Part shown: positions 1 to 9,367 of the stretch, piece by piece | Numbering within the stretch: the first letter of the stretch is position 1 | How the letters are laid out: the number at the start of each line of letters is the position of its first letter | NCBI RefSeq assembly: GCF_036884845.1 | Contig: NZ_CP145732.1 | Coordinates: 5,766,001 to 5,830,000 of the forward strand | DNA length: 64,000 nt | Direction of reading: 5' to 3' | From: Pseudomonas sp. MAG733B | GTDB lineage: Bacteria; Pseudomonadota; Gammaproteobacteria; Pseudomonadales; Pseudomonadaceae | Program-made: the position numbers and the translations under genes | The notes under the pieces: model-generated | Told to the model about the DNA's origin: nothing | What the model saw: only the letters and a program-made list of their open reading frames with translations | Databases searched by the model: none

Positions 1-256
1 CGATCTTGCGCACTTTGAGTGCCGGGATCAGACCGTCGAACTCTTGCTCGACCCAAACGCACTTGACCTTCATTTCTTCGCACAGGGCGTTACCGATGTC
101 GTAGTCGAAACCAACGATGCTGCCATCCGGGGCTTTTGAGGCGAACGGAGGGTAAGCCGCTTCGATACCGATTTTCAGAGGTTTTTCATCGGCGAAGGTT
201 GGCAGGGACAGCACGGAGGCGAGTGCCAGGGCGCCAAGCAGCACGAGTTTCTTCAT
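1..256 (-). CDS. aotJ: Basic amino acid ABC transporter substrate-binding protein, N-terminal part
   Basis: The first 85 residues of a periplasmic binding protein are present; the rest lies beyond the window edge. It begins MKKLVLLGALALASVL, a clear signal peptide ending near TFADE. The mature start carries KIGIEAAYPPFASKAPDG and GFDYDIGNALCEEM, typical of the family 3 solute-binding proteins for lysine, arginine, ornithine or histidine. It would capture basic amino acids for an inner-membrane ABC importer. In P. aeruginosa the arginine/ornithine protein AotJ sits beside acsA in the same way, which supports the name. The exact ligand is inferred from that synteny. Confidence 0.85.
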   Translation of the reverse strand, partial: MKKLVLLGALALASVLSLPTFADEKPLKIGIEAAYPPFASKAPDGSIVGFDYDIGNALCEEMKVKCVWVEQEFDGLIPALKVRKI

Positions 257-898
257 CTTGGGACTCCATCGGTAAAGGGCTAAAACGGCAGAGTGAGCGA
301 CAGCCCATTATGCGAATGAGTGGAACCGGAAAGCGTTGCTGCGTCCTGGGAAGCGGGTGTTGAAATTCAACACGGGCAACGACGAGCGAGTGATCGGCAT
401 TCTAACGACAGGCCCGAAGCCGATATTTCTTCAATGCGACAACAAATTACAGAAGCACCGAGAAAGCCGTTTAGGCACGTTGACAGCCCTGCAAAATCAT
501 GCGAGAGCAAAAGACAGTGAACCGATCAATGCTGCAAATTGCGGGCCTATTATTGGCAAACCCTTCTAATCCGGCAAGCGTAGCGTGGGGTCTTATTTTT
601 CAGGGGCGGGTTTTTGGCCCGGATTTGGGACACAGCGTTTCCCTACGCCCCGGATCGGCGCGATGCGGTTACACATTCAGTAACTTGAAAGATTGCGGGT
701 AACAGTAGGAATGTTCCGAGGGTGGAAGCCGATAATTATTGGCCGGTGTTTAAGTGGTGGCTAACAGATCGCCATCGCGGGCAAGCCTTGCTCCTACGGG
801 ATCGGTGTCGTGCCAACGTCGGAAGGCCACCACAAAACCTGTAGGAGCAAGGCTTGCCCGCGATGAGGCCCGCACTATCAATAGAGAATTCAGGCCAC
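257..898. other. Gene-free stretch between aotJ and acsA
   Basis: No convincing gene is seen here; the short open frames overlap each other and lack ribosome binding sites. The stretch should hold the promoter of the leftward binding-protein gene and holds a REP doublet at 771-868. Confidence 0.6.
771..868. repeat. REPIN (inverted REP pair)
   Basis: Two inverted copies of the ATCGCGGGCAAGCCTTGCTC type REP lie at 773-798 and 840-866, with about 40 bases between them. Confidence 0.9.
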
Positions 899-936
899 AA
901 AAAAGCCCCGCCAGGCTCACACCTGACGGGGCTTTC
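899..936 (-). terminator. Terminator of acsA
   Basis: Read leftward, a stem built on AAGCCCCGTCAGG and CCTGGCGGGGCTT is followed by a run of T. It starts about 20 bases after the acsA stop codon. Confidence 0.85.
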
Positions 937-955
937 AGTGACTCAGAATCAGCGC

Positions 956-2911
<1,956 letters not shown>

Positions 2912-3441
2912 CTTTCTTACCTCGGTGGAATAGTTGTTTTTGTATGACCCCGTTTTAGCGGGGCCGCGGCTATAGAACCATTCGACGATGGTAGTAACAA
3001 GCCCCTACAAACTGTCGTGAATACTGCGCAAGCCCAGCTGCCAAGCCTCTTCCAGCTAATTACCTGTAGCAGCTGGCGAAGCCTGCGTTCGGCTGCGCAG
3101 CAGTCGCGAAATCAGCAGATACGGTTTATCAGGCACATCTCGTCAGGCCAATTGACGACTGCTGCGCAGCCGAACGCAGGCTTCGCCAGCTGCTACAGGG
3201 GCGCGTTATGCAGAGCATGTCTGGGGATTGTTACAGGATCTGTCAAAGGTGTTTATCAAAACCACGGCTATATGGACGAAGCGCCCGCGCCTAAAATCTG
3301 CCCCGCCAACCAGGCAAACTCTGATTAACCAAGTTACAGCCCCCACGAAGGCAGTTAATCAAACAAGCAAGTACTCAAGCTCCACACGCAATCCCAAAAA
3401 GATTGCGTGCCCCCTCTCGCCTCAAGAAAGGTAAAACTTAA
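2912..3441. other. Gene-free stretch upstream of acsA
   Basis: This stretch holds the leftward acsA promoter region, a very long perfect inverted repeat (3063-3199), and the upstream region of the small DUF2790 gene. No further gene is supported. Confidence 0.6.
3063..3199. repeat. REPIN with perfect 44-base inverted arms
   Basis: The arms at 3063-3106 and 3156-3199 are exact reverse complements over 44 bases, with a 49-base centre. The core words GTAGCAGCTGGCGAAGCCTG and GGCTGCGCAGCAGTCG mark a REP family different from the others in the window. Confidence 0.9.
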
Positions 3442-3705
3442 ATGAAAGCTTTATTGGTACTGGCCCTCAGCAGTCTGTGCGCAACCGCCATGGCAGACGA
3501 GGTTCAGACTGATGTCGCGCAGCAACAACCCCCTATCGAGGAATACACTTACTCGATGCACCTGGACATCGCCAAAGTTATCTCCATGAGCGAAGTTCCC
3601 AATGTGTGTGAAGTTGTCCCGATGAAGATGGAATATGACGACTCCAAAGGTCAGCGGCATATTCTGCGCTACAGCGTCATGGGTAACGGCTGCTCCAGCG
3701 GTTGA
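3442..3705 (+). CDS. Small periplasmic DUF2790 protein
   Basis: This is an 87-residue protein with a signal peptide (MKALLVLALSSLCATAMADE). The mature part has a conserved Y(T/S)YSMHLDIAKVISM segment, a C..VVPMKMEYDDSKG segment and a Cys near the end, the pattern of the Pseudomonas DUF2790 family. Family members are small exported proteins of unknown role. AGGAAAG-like sequence (AAGAAAGG at about 3424) precedes the ATG. The two cysteines of the mature form could make a disulfide in the periplasm (inference). Confidence 0.8.
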   Translation: MKALLVLALSSLCATAMADEVQTDVAQQQPPIEEYTYSMHLDIAKVISMSEVPNVCEVVPMKMEYDDSKGQRHILRYSVMGNGCSSG

Positions 3706-3756
3706 TAGTGACTGCACCGAATCGGATCAATTCAGCGCTTGCTTAGGGTCGATTCC

Positions 3757-3776
3757 AGCCCGGCTTCGGTCGGGCT
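3757..3776 (+). terminator. Hairpin after the DUF2790 gene
   Basis: An 8-bp stem (AGCCCGGC / GTCGGGCT, one wobble) closes a TTCG tetraloop and is followed by a weak T-rich tract. It is a probable terminator. Confidence 0.55.
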
Positions 3777-3811
3777 CAGTTGTGTTTGCAGTCGTCGAAA
3801 AGCGTTCGGAA

Positions 3812-3827
3812 ACACAAGATGTAGTGA
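3812..3827 (+). promoter_or_regulatory. NrdR-type box upstream of nrdB
   Basis: ACACAAGATGTAGTGA agrees with 13 of 16 positions of the known NrdR consensus acaCwAtATaTwGtgt, including all core positions. NrdR boxes normally come in pairs about 31 bases apart; a clear second box was not found. Confidence 0.55.
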
Positions 3828-3995
3828 AAAAAGCCATTTTTTGATTGTTTTTTGAGCAAAAGTGAATTCGAGCAAAAATTACGAAAAAAAATCTTCACCC
3901 GCCAAAGCCCTGTAAACCCTCGCTCCGACCGAAAAACCCGCCCTCTCGTCCGCTCCATGCGCGGATTCGCCCCACCACGTCCGTAAAAATTTCCC

Positions 3996-4001
3996 TATAA
4001 T
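3996..4001 (+). promoter_or_regulatory. Candidate -10 element for nrdB
   Basis: A perfect TATAAT hexamer lies here. No good -35 hexamer is seen 16 to 18 bases upstream, so the promoter would need an activator or is weak. Confidence 0.4.
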
Positions 4002-4185
4002 GCGGCCTTAAACGGGCCTGCAATATCCCCTTACAGGGATGAATAGCCAGTCTGAAGCCCCGCAACGGCATTCGATGCTGATTGCGCCCATCAGAGGCTC
4101 TCGGAACCCCGTAAAAAATTCTGTTTTATTGCCTGCCTTGGCCGGTGCAAAAACGATTCCTTTAGATCCAACGCGGTCAGTACGA

Positions 4186-4219
4186 CCGTGTGAAATACCA
4201 ACCAATCAATTTCACACGG
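4186..4219 (+). promoter_or_regulatory. Stem-loop in the nrdB leader
   Basis: CCGTGTGAAAT at 4186-4196 and ATTTCACACGG at 4209-4219 form a perfect 11-bp stem with a 12-base loop. There is no T-run after it, so it is not a terminator. It ends 19 bases before the nrdB ribosome binding site. Confidence 0.6.
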
Positions 4220-4252
4220 GCAATCTGGCCCTCACGCAGGAGACGACACGTC

Positions 4253-5500
4253 ATGCTGAGCTGGGACGAATTCGACAAAGAAGACACGGAAGTAGCAGTC
4301 AAGGGCACTAACGCTGGCCACGCCACCGAAGCCAACATGGACCGTCTCGACAGCGCCGGCGGTGCCGCCGCCCTGGAAGCCCGCGCCGTGACCGCCGCTG
4401 ACTCCGCCGCCGTTGCCCGCGCCAAAGCTGCCCTGGATTCGCTTGACGTCGCCGAAGGCCTCGCCGAACTCGAAGGCGCCTCCGCCCGTGTCGCCGTTGA
4501 CGAAAAGCGCATGATCAACTGCCGCGCCGACCTCAACCAACTCGTCCCATTCAAGTACGACTGGGCCTGGCAGAAATACCTGGACGGCTGCGCAAACCAC
4601 TGGATGCCGCAAGAAGTCAACATGACCGCCGACATCGCCCTCTGGAAAAACCCGGAAGGCCTGACCGACGACGAGCGCCGCATCGTGATGCGCAACCTCG
4701 GTTTCTTCTCCACCGCCGACTCCCTGGTTGCCAACAACCTGGTCCTGGCCGTGTACCGCCTGATCACCAACCCGGAATGCCGCCAGTACATCCTGCGCCA
4801 GGCCTTCGAAGAGGCGATCCACACCCACGCCTACCAGTACTGCATCGAATCGCTGGCCATGGATGAAGGCGAGATCTTCAACATGTACCACGAGATCCCA
4901 TCGGTCGCGAAAAAAGCCACCTGGGGCCTGAAATACACCCGTTCGATCTCCGATCCGAAGTTCGAAACCGGCACCGTCGAAACCGACAAAGAGTTGCTGC
5001 GCAACCTGATCGCCTACTACTGCGTTCTGGAAGGCATCTTCTTCTACTGCGGCTTCACCCAGATCCTCTCCATGGGCCGCCGCAACAAAATGACCGGCGT
5101 CGCCGAGCAGTTCCAATACATCCTGCGCGACGAATCCATGCACCTGAACTTCGGCATCGACGTGATCAACCAGATCAAAATCGAAAACCCGCATTTGTGG
5201 GATGCCGAAATGAAGGAAGAAGCCTCGCAGATGATTCTGCAAGGCACCCAGCTGGAAATCGAATACGCCCGCGACACCATGCCTCGCGGCGTGCTGGGTA
5301 TGAACGCGGCGATGATGGAGGATTACCTGAAGTTCATCGCCAACCGTCGTTTGTCGCAGATTGGTTTGAAGGAAGAGTACCCAGGGACGACTAACCCGTT
5401 CCCTTGGATGAGCGAGATCATGGACTTGAAGAAAGAGAAGAATTTCTTTGAGACGCGGGTTATTGAGTATCAGACTGGTGGTGCGTTGAGCTGGGATTGA
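4253..5500 (+). CDS. nrdB: Class Ia ribonucleotide reductase beta subunit
   Basis: This is the small, radical-bearing subunit that supports reduction of ribonucleotides to deoxyribonucleotides with NrdA. The start at 4253 ([11 protein letters not shown]) is chosen because AGGAG lies ten bases upstream, giving 415 residues. An Ala-rich stretch of about 80 residues precedes the ferritin-like core. The core shows the iron ligands and radical tyrosine in [16 protein letters not shown] (the Tyr four residues after the His, as in E. coli) and a second ligand set in [15 protein letters not shown]. nrdA, usually the upstream operon partner in Pseudomonas, is absent; a DUF2790 gene lies there instead. 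A strong terminator follows. Confidence 0.96.
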   Translation: MLSWDEFDKEDTEVAVKGTNAGHATEANMDRLDSAGGAAALEARAVTAADSAAVARAKAALDSLDVAEGLAELEGASARVAVDEKRMINCRADLNQLVPFKYDWAWQKYLDGCANHWMPQEVNMTADIALWKNPEGLTDDERRIVMRNLGFFSTADSLVANNLVLAVYRLITNPECRQYILRQAFEEAIHTHAYQYCIESLAMDEGEIFNMYHEIPSVAKKATWGLKYTRSISDPKFETGTVETDKELLRNLIAYYCVLEGIFFYCGFTQILSMGRRNKMTGVAEQFQYILRDESMHLNFGIDVINQIKIENPHLWDAEMKEEASQMILQGTQLEIEYARDTMPRGVLGMNAAMMEDYLKFIANRRLSQIGLKEEYPGTTNPFPWMSEIMDLKKEKNFFETRVIEYQTGGALSWD

Positions 5501-5553
5501 TTCCAGAGCTAGCCGCGATTTGACGACTTGAATCGGCAAATCGAACACTAAAG

Positions 5554-5580
5554 AGCCCCGATTTGATCGGGGCTTTTTTA
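5554..5580 (+). terminator. Terminator of nrdB
   Basis: The stem AGCCCCGAT / ATCGGGGCT with a TTG loop is followed by a T-run. Confidence 0.9.
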
Positions 5581-5808
5581 TGGAGTAGGAAATCTCTTAC
5601 TCGCATTCTCAGTAATTGTAAAACCTCCTACAGCAATTCCAGCGCCTTCCGCATTGATAACCATTAGAAGCGCTTCTAAGCTCTATTGCAGGTGCCTAAG
5701 AAACGCCCAACGTAGAAGCTAATTTCCTCACACAGACCGCGTGCCGGCATCAGCCATGTATGCGAGATTCTGTATGTGAGAGATAGAGCTCGTTGGGATT
5801 TCTAAAGT

Positions 5809-5851
5809 CCTCTACGTCGGGTTCCGGCCCCTTCAACTTCATACGTAGAGG
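5809..5851 (+). promoter_or_regulatory. Hairpin that covers the BRO-N gene ribosome binding site
   Basis: CCTCTACGT (5809-5817) and ACGTAGAGG (5843-5851) are a perfect 9-bp inverted repeat with a 25-base loop. The second arm contains the only Shine-Dalgarno sequence (AGAGG) of the following gene, so folding would block translation. The rest of the 5501-5859 gap holds the nrdB terminator and no gene. Confidence 0.55.
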
Positions 5852-5859
5852 TAATGGAT

Positions 5860-6423
5860 ATGCCTGCAGAAACTCTCCCCCGATCAGTCATGCCTGATTC
5901 TTTCACTCCATCAATCTTCACCCGACACAACCTCTGCCTTCACGCCATCCTCCTTGAAAACCAGCCATGGTTCTGCGCCCGGGATATCGGCCGGTTGATG
6001 GGCGTCCATCTGAGTGATCGTATGGTTAGCAAACTGGATAAGGATCAGCGTCGTGTTTTGTGGATTGAGTATTTTCGGCAACCAGAAAAACAGCTGATGC
6101 TCAGCGAGTCGGGTGTGTATGCGCTGTTGGTGTATCACTACGTTCCAAGTAATCGGTTGCTACGTGAGTGGTTGACGCATCAGGTCGTGCCCGCTTTACG
6201 CGACGCCGAATCGTCGGTAAATCCAGATAGGCCAATGCTGAGTTTGTTGGACTGGCCGGAGATGTCGTTGAGCCTGCTGCATTGGCAGGATGAAGGATGG
6301 ATTCGGTTGCGGGACATGCCGTACCTATTAAGCGGTAGCACGCAGGGATGCGTGCCGGTGACTAAGCCTTGGTGGCGGAAGGTAGCCCAAGTGTTTCAAA
6401 CGCCTAAGCATTCGATGGGTTAA
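5860..6423 (+). CDS. BRO-N domain protein (phage antirepressor-like)
   Basis: This protein of about 187 residues has an N-terminal BRO-N domain: FTRHNLCLHAILLENQPWFC, ARDIGRLMGV, then a segment on SESGVYALLVYHYVPSNRLLREWLTHQVVPALR. Such domains occur in phage antirepressors and bind DNA; the C-terminal third is unrecognised. Two Met codons lie at 5854 and 5860; the second has the proper eight-base distance from AGAGG, so it is preferred. There is no other prophage gene beside it. It may be a phage remnant that now acts as a chromosomal regulator (inference). Confidence 0.8.
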   Translation: MPAETLPRSVMPDSFTPSIFTRHNLCLHAILLENQPWFCARDIGRLMGVHLSDRMVSKLDKDQRRVLWIEYFRQPEKQLMLSESGVYALLVYHYVPSNRLLREWLTHQVVPALRDAESSVNPDRPMLSLLDWPEMSLSLLHWQDEGWIRLRDMPYLLSGSTQGCVPVTKPWWRKVAQVFQTPKHSMG

Positions 6424-6511
6424 GTGAAGTGTTTGTAGGAATACTTCAGAGAACGGTCGCTATTTTCTGTAGGAAATTTCATAGACAGTCGTAGTGGCCA
6501 CTCAGTATCGT

Positions 6512-6539
6512 CCGAGGGTTATCAACCCTCGGCGGTTTT
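6512..6539 (+). terminator. Terminator-like hairpin directly before the HNH gene
   Basis: CCGAGGGTT / AACCCTCGG form a perfect 9-bp stem with an ATC loop, then CGGTTTTA runs straight into the HNH start codon. It may end transcription from the BRO-N gene, or act on the HNH gene itself. Confidence 0.6.
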
Positions 6540-7256
6540 ATGGATACGAAAAAAGAAGATATCGGCTGGACTGACGACGAATTGGCAGCTTCGGTCGACG
6601 CGTATCTCGCAATTCAGGCTCGATACCCAAATGATGAAAAATTCAAAAAATCTGAGGAACACCGTCTTTTGCAAGACAGCGTGCTCCCAGGTCGCAACTA
6701 CAATTCCATCGATTACCGCCTAAAAAACATTTCCGCTTTGTTCAACGAGCTTGGCCTGAAGACAATGTCCGCTTACAAGCCAAAGGAACATCTTGGCTCA
6801 GGAATAACCGCACGCCTCAACAAAATTCTTCAATCCAAGGGACTTTTGACGCTGAGTACCGATAGGCCTATTGCTGATAATGAAGTCCCAACTCGAGTAG
6901 TTAAGAAGCGAGGTAAAAAACAGGACTTGGTGAGTGAACCTGAAGGTGTTTTGATCCCCCAGCAAATGGTTAGTATCACCAGGTCTTTCGTTCGGACATC
7001 TAAAATCAGACAGTGGATTTTAGAGAACGCTAAAGGTATCTGTGAGGGGTGTCGCCAACCAGCTCCGTTTGAGATGGATGGGGCACCTTATCTTGAGGTT
7101 CACCACGTTAAGCACTTGGTACAACAAGGCACAGATCGTCGGAGCAATACCGTAGCACTGTGTCCGAACTGTCATCGTCGCTGTCATCATTCGAGTGACC
7201 GAGAGGCGTTCACAGCTTCACTTTATACAAAAGTGAAACGGTTGATACCCGAATAA
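6540..7256 (+). CDS. HNH endonuclease, McrA-like
   Basis: This 238-residue protein has an N-terminal domain (WTDDELAASVDAYLAIQARY through NISALFNELGL) of the type found in front of HNH nucleases in restriction enzymes. A basic linker follows, then an HNH domain near residues 150-235. The zinc knuckle is C168-x2-C171 with C208-x2-C211; H188/H189, N203 and H212 form the HNH set. Lack of a recognisable modified-base reader leaves the target open. The gene is richer in A/T than its neighbours and sits in the accessory block, which suggests a transferred defence nuclease (inference). The start codon has no Shine-Dalgarno sequence and abuts a hairpin. Confidence 0.85.
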   Translation: MDTKKEDIGWTDDELAASVDAYLAIQARYPNDEKFKKSEEHRLLQDSVLPGRNYNSIDYRLKNISALFNELGLKTMSAYKPKEHLGSGITARLNKILQSKGLLTLSTDRPIADNEVPTRVVKKRGKKQDLVSEPEGVLIPQQMVSITRSFVRTSKIRQWILENAKGICEGCRQPAPFEMDGAPYLEVHHVKHLVQQGTDRRSNTVALCPNCHRRCHHSSDREAFTASLYTKVKRLIPE

Positions 7257-7274
7257 GCGAGCAAAGAAAAACCC

Positions 7275-7406
7275 GTGGCGAGGGAGCTTGCTCCCGCTCG
7301 ACTGCGTAGCAGTCGCCAAACCAGAAAACACCGTTTGCCCGATATGTCGCGTTAGCGGATTTTGGGGCCACTTCGTAGCCCAGCGGGAGCAAGCTCCCTC
7401 GCCACA
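7275..7406. repeat. REPIN (inverted REP pair)
   Basis: GTGGCGAGGGAGCTTGCTCC at the left end is mirrored by GGGAGCAAGCTCCCTCGCCA at the right end. An inner GCGTAGCAGTCGC word is also part of the element. Confidence 0.9.
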
Positions 7407-7534
7407 ATTCAGAGAAACAGAGACATTTCCTAACGTCATTCGAGAAGCATCCTACTGCCACGACACATCCAGTTCGCTAACGTCGCGCAGCCCGTTTACA
7501 GGGTTGCCGATGGACGAACGCACAAGGACAGTCA

Positions 7535-8749
7535 GTGGCTGGCAACAAAGACATTCCCAAGGTTAAAAACCCACCTTCCGGTGACGGCCATCACGTCACC
7601 TACCGCTTCATGACGCCCAGCGAACTGGCCGAGCGCGAAGCTCGGCAAAATGCCTACGAGGCCATGCTCGCCAGGCAAGACGACTACATGCGTAAGCGCC
7701 AGGTTGCCGAGGTCGAACAGAAACCGGTTCAAGTCGGATGCGTCTTCGCCAAATCCTGCAAGCTGCCGGATGCGGTCATCAATTACTCCAATCCCTCGGG
7801 GATGGTGCCGACCGACAGTCTGAAGGACTACGGCGAAATCGCCTGGCTCGGGGCTCGCGAGGCAGACGATGGCGGGTTGCTGAATCTGCAAACGATCAGT
7901 GGGAGTACCGTTGCGCTTGGCATCGGCCAACTGGCGCTACGCGTTCCCTCTCTTATCGTCCCGGCGATAGGTGCTGTCGGGCCTGCTGTCTCTGCTGTTC
8001 TTGGCGGTCTGGTCGCGATTTTCTGGACGCCCAGCCTCGGCGACAGCGCCCTCTACAGCGAAGACCAACTCCGCGCCCTCAATCAGGCCCGCACTCGCGT
8101 GCGCCTGCATATCGAACAGCAGGCCGACGGCAGCCTCAAGGGTTACGGTTTCTACACCGGAAAGAACCGCGATTGGGAATTGGTCGATGTCGTGCAGATC
8201 GGTTTGCGCGACAGCCAATACGTCGCAGACCTGGGAGAAGGCGTCGCACTGATCTGGACCCCGGCTGAAGACGGCTCCGACATTCTCGGCATCCCCGAAC
8301 TGGAAGCCGCCCCGCAGGCGCCGCACATTTGGGTTTACCCGCCGACGAAACAGGCTGACAGCATCATCGTGAATCCGGTTTATCCGCCTGAGTACAAGGA
8401 TTTCATTCTTGTGTTTCCGGTGGGGTCGGGGGTTAGGCCGGTTTACATTGTTATCAGTACGCGAGCCGGGGATCACGAGTACTACCCCCCTCCGGATGTA
8501 CTTCCCGCATATCCTGATGCGAGAGTGGTGGGTCGCAAGACGGCCGTTCAAGGTGGAGGAGGACTTCGTAAAAGATGGAAAACATCAAAGGGATTAATTC
8601 TGGAGTGGGACTCTATGCATGGGACGGTCGAAATGTATGACTCCAGAGGTAACCCCCTGGGAGAGCACGATCCAAACACAGGCAAGCCAACGTCCATATC
8701 AAAGAACAAAAACTCGAAAAAAGGTAAAAAAAGGAGGGTCGAACCTTGA
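7535..8749 (+). CDS. S-type pyocin-like toxin with colicin E3-type rRNase domain
   Basis: This 404-residue protein starts at a GTG with AAGGA six bases upstream. Residues 1-110 include GCVFAKSCKLPD, and 120-165 are hydrophobic and Gly/Ala-rich. Residues 165-310 fit the S-type pyocin domain (SALYSEDQLRALNQARTRVR, PVYIVIS). The last 65 residues resemble the colicin E3 nuclease, which cuts 16S rRNA at the decoding site: RKRW, then EWDSMHGTVE, then GEHDPNTG. The colicin catalytic Asp, His and Glu correspond to D359, H362 and E366. The colicin arginine near the C-terminus has no clear equivalent. The protein is much shorter than pyocins S1-S5 and lacks an obvious receptor-binding region or TonB box, so the export and entry route is unknown. 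Its immunity gene overlaps. Confidence 0.88.
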   Translation: MAGNKDIPKVKNPPSGDGHHVTYRFMTPSELAEREARQNAYEAMLARQDDYMRKRQVAEVEQKPVQVGCVFAKSCKLPDAVINYSNPSGMVPTDSLKDYGEIAWLGAREADDGGLLNLQTISGSTVALGIGQLALRVPSLIVPAIGAVGPAVSAVLGGLVAIFWTPSLGDSALYSEDQLRALNQARTRVRLHIEQQADGSLKGYGFYTGKNRDWELVDVVQIGLRDSQYVADLGEGVALIWTPAEDGSDILGIPELEAAPQAPHIWVYPPTKQADSIIVNPVYPPEYKDFILVFPVGSGVRPVYIVISTRAGDHEYYPPPDVLPAYPDARVVGRKTAVQGGGGLRKRWKTSKGLILEWDSMHGTVEMYDSRGNPLGEHDPNTGKPTSISKNKNSKKGKKRRVEP

Positions 8750-8976
8750 GATTTTTATTAGAAGCCTTTGACAAAGACACCGACTTTCAGATGTTTGTAG
8801 TTGAACTTCCGCAAGGTCGAGATGAGCAAATCAAAACCATCATGGGTTGGACGACAGAGCAACAGGGCTGGGAAGGCTACAATTTGAGTCCGCAGCAATT
8901 GGTGGAAATTGAAAAACTGGTAGGAAAGTCCATTGACCAAGCACGTTGCTACTTTCAACTCACGTGCAATGGATGA
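8746..8976 (+). CDS. Probable immunity protein for the rRNase toxin
   Basis: This 76-residue acidic protein starts at TTG, overlapping the toxin stop codon (TTGA). A full AAGGAGG lies eight bases upstream, so the TTG start is well supported and translation is coupled to the toxin. The sequence (MRFLLEAFDKDTDF, GWEGYNLSPQQLVEIEKLV, ARCYFQLTC) does not look like colicin E3 immunity protein. It would bind and block the nuclease domain in the producer cell; this is inferred from position and size. Confidence 0.75.
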   Translation: MRFLLEAFDKDTDFQMFVVELPQGRDEQIKTIMGWTTEQQGWEGYNLSPQQLVEIEKLVGKSIDQARCYFQLTCNG

Positions 8977-9070
8977 AGCGCCATCAATTACGCATACCCA
9001 ATAAAAATACCTAGCAGCCACCTGTTCGGCTTTTTGTCCGTTGTCTTGCAAGCGTATTGAAGGAAACCTA

Positions 9071-9200
9071 TGGCGAGGGAGATTGCTCCTGTCCGACGCG
9101 CAGCAGTCGCGAATCCGCGCAACACGGTTGCCCGGATATACCGCGTTTTCAGGTTTTGGGGCTGCTACGCAGCCCAGCGGGAGCAAGCCCCCTCGCCACA
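9071..9200. repeat. REPIN (inverted REP pair)
   Basis: TGGCGAGGGAGATTGCTCC is mirrored by GGGAGCAAGCCCCCTCGCCA. It is a diverged copy of the element at 7275. Confidence 0.85.
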
Positions 9201-9240
9201 GTGTCGGTGCTCGACATGGATACTGTGTCGTTGATGGGAA

Positions 9241-9266
9241 TCGCGAGCAGGCTCGCTCCTACAGGT
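9241..9266. repeat. Single REP
   Basis: TCGCGAGCAGGCTCGCTCCT is one unpaired REP unit. Confidence 0.8.
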
Positions 9267-9367
9267 TTGGTGGGTTACCGGAAATTTGCGGTGTGTTGAA
9301 GACAGTGAGTGCAACTCGAATCGCCTCCCGCTATTAATACCCTTCCCCTCACGGACCCGAGCCCGTC

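Larger units (their letters stand above)
3706..4252. other. Long intergenic/leader region upstream of nrdB
   Basis: No gene is supported. The region contains the hairpin at 3757, an NrdR-like box at 3812, a TATAAT hexamer at 3996-4001 and a perfect 11-bp stem-loop at 4186-4219. If transcription starts near 4008 the nrdB leader is about 245 bases. Confidence 0.6.
8977..9367. other. Gene-free stretch with two REP elements
   Basis: Apart from the REPIN at 9071 and a single REP at 9241, no gene or terminator is evident. Confidence 0.55.

Noticed and set aside
4232..5548. A 438-codon minus-strand frame over nrdB
   Set aside because: It is the antisense shadow of nrdB, which has all its metal ligands and a good ribosome site.
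5860..6423. BRO-N gene as part of a prophage
   Set aside because: No integrase, capsid, tail or lysis genes are present in the window.
7410..7534. An SOS box or PrtN-type box before the pyocin-like toxin
   Set aside because: No CTGT-N8-ACAG and no clear P-box was found in front of the GTG start.
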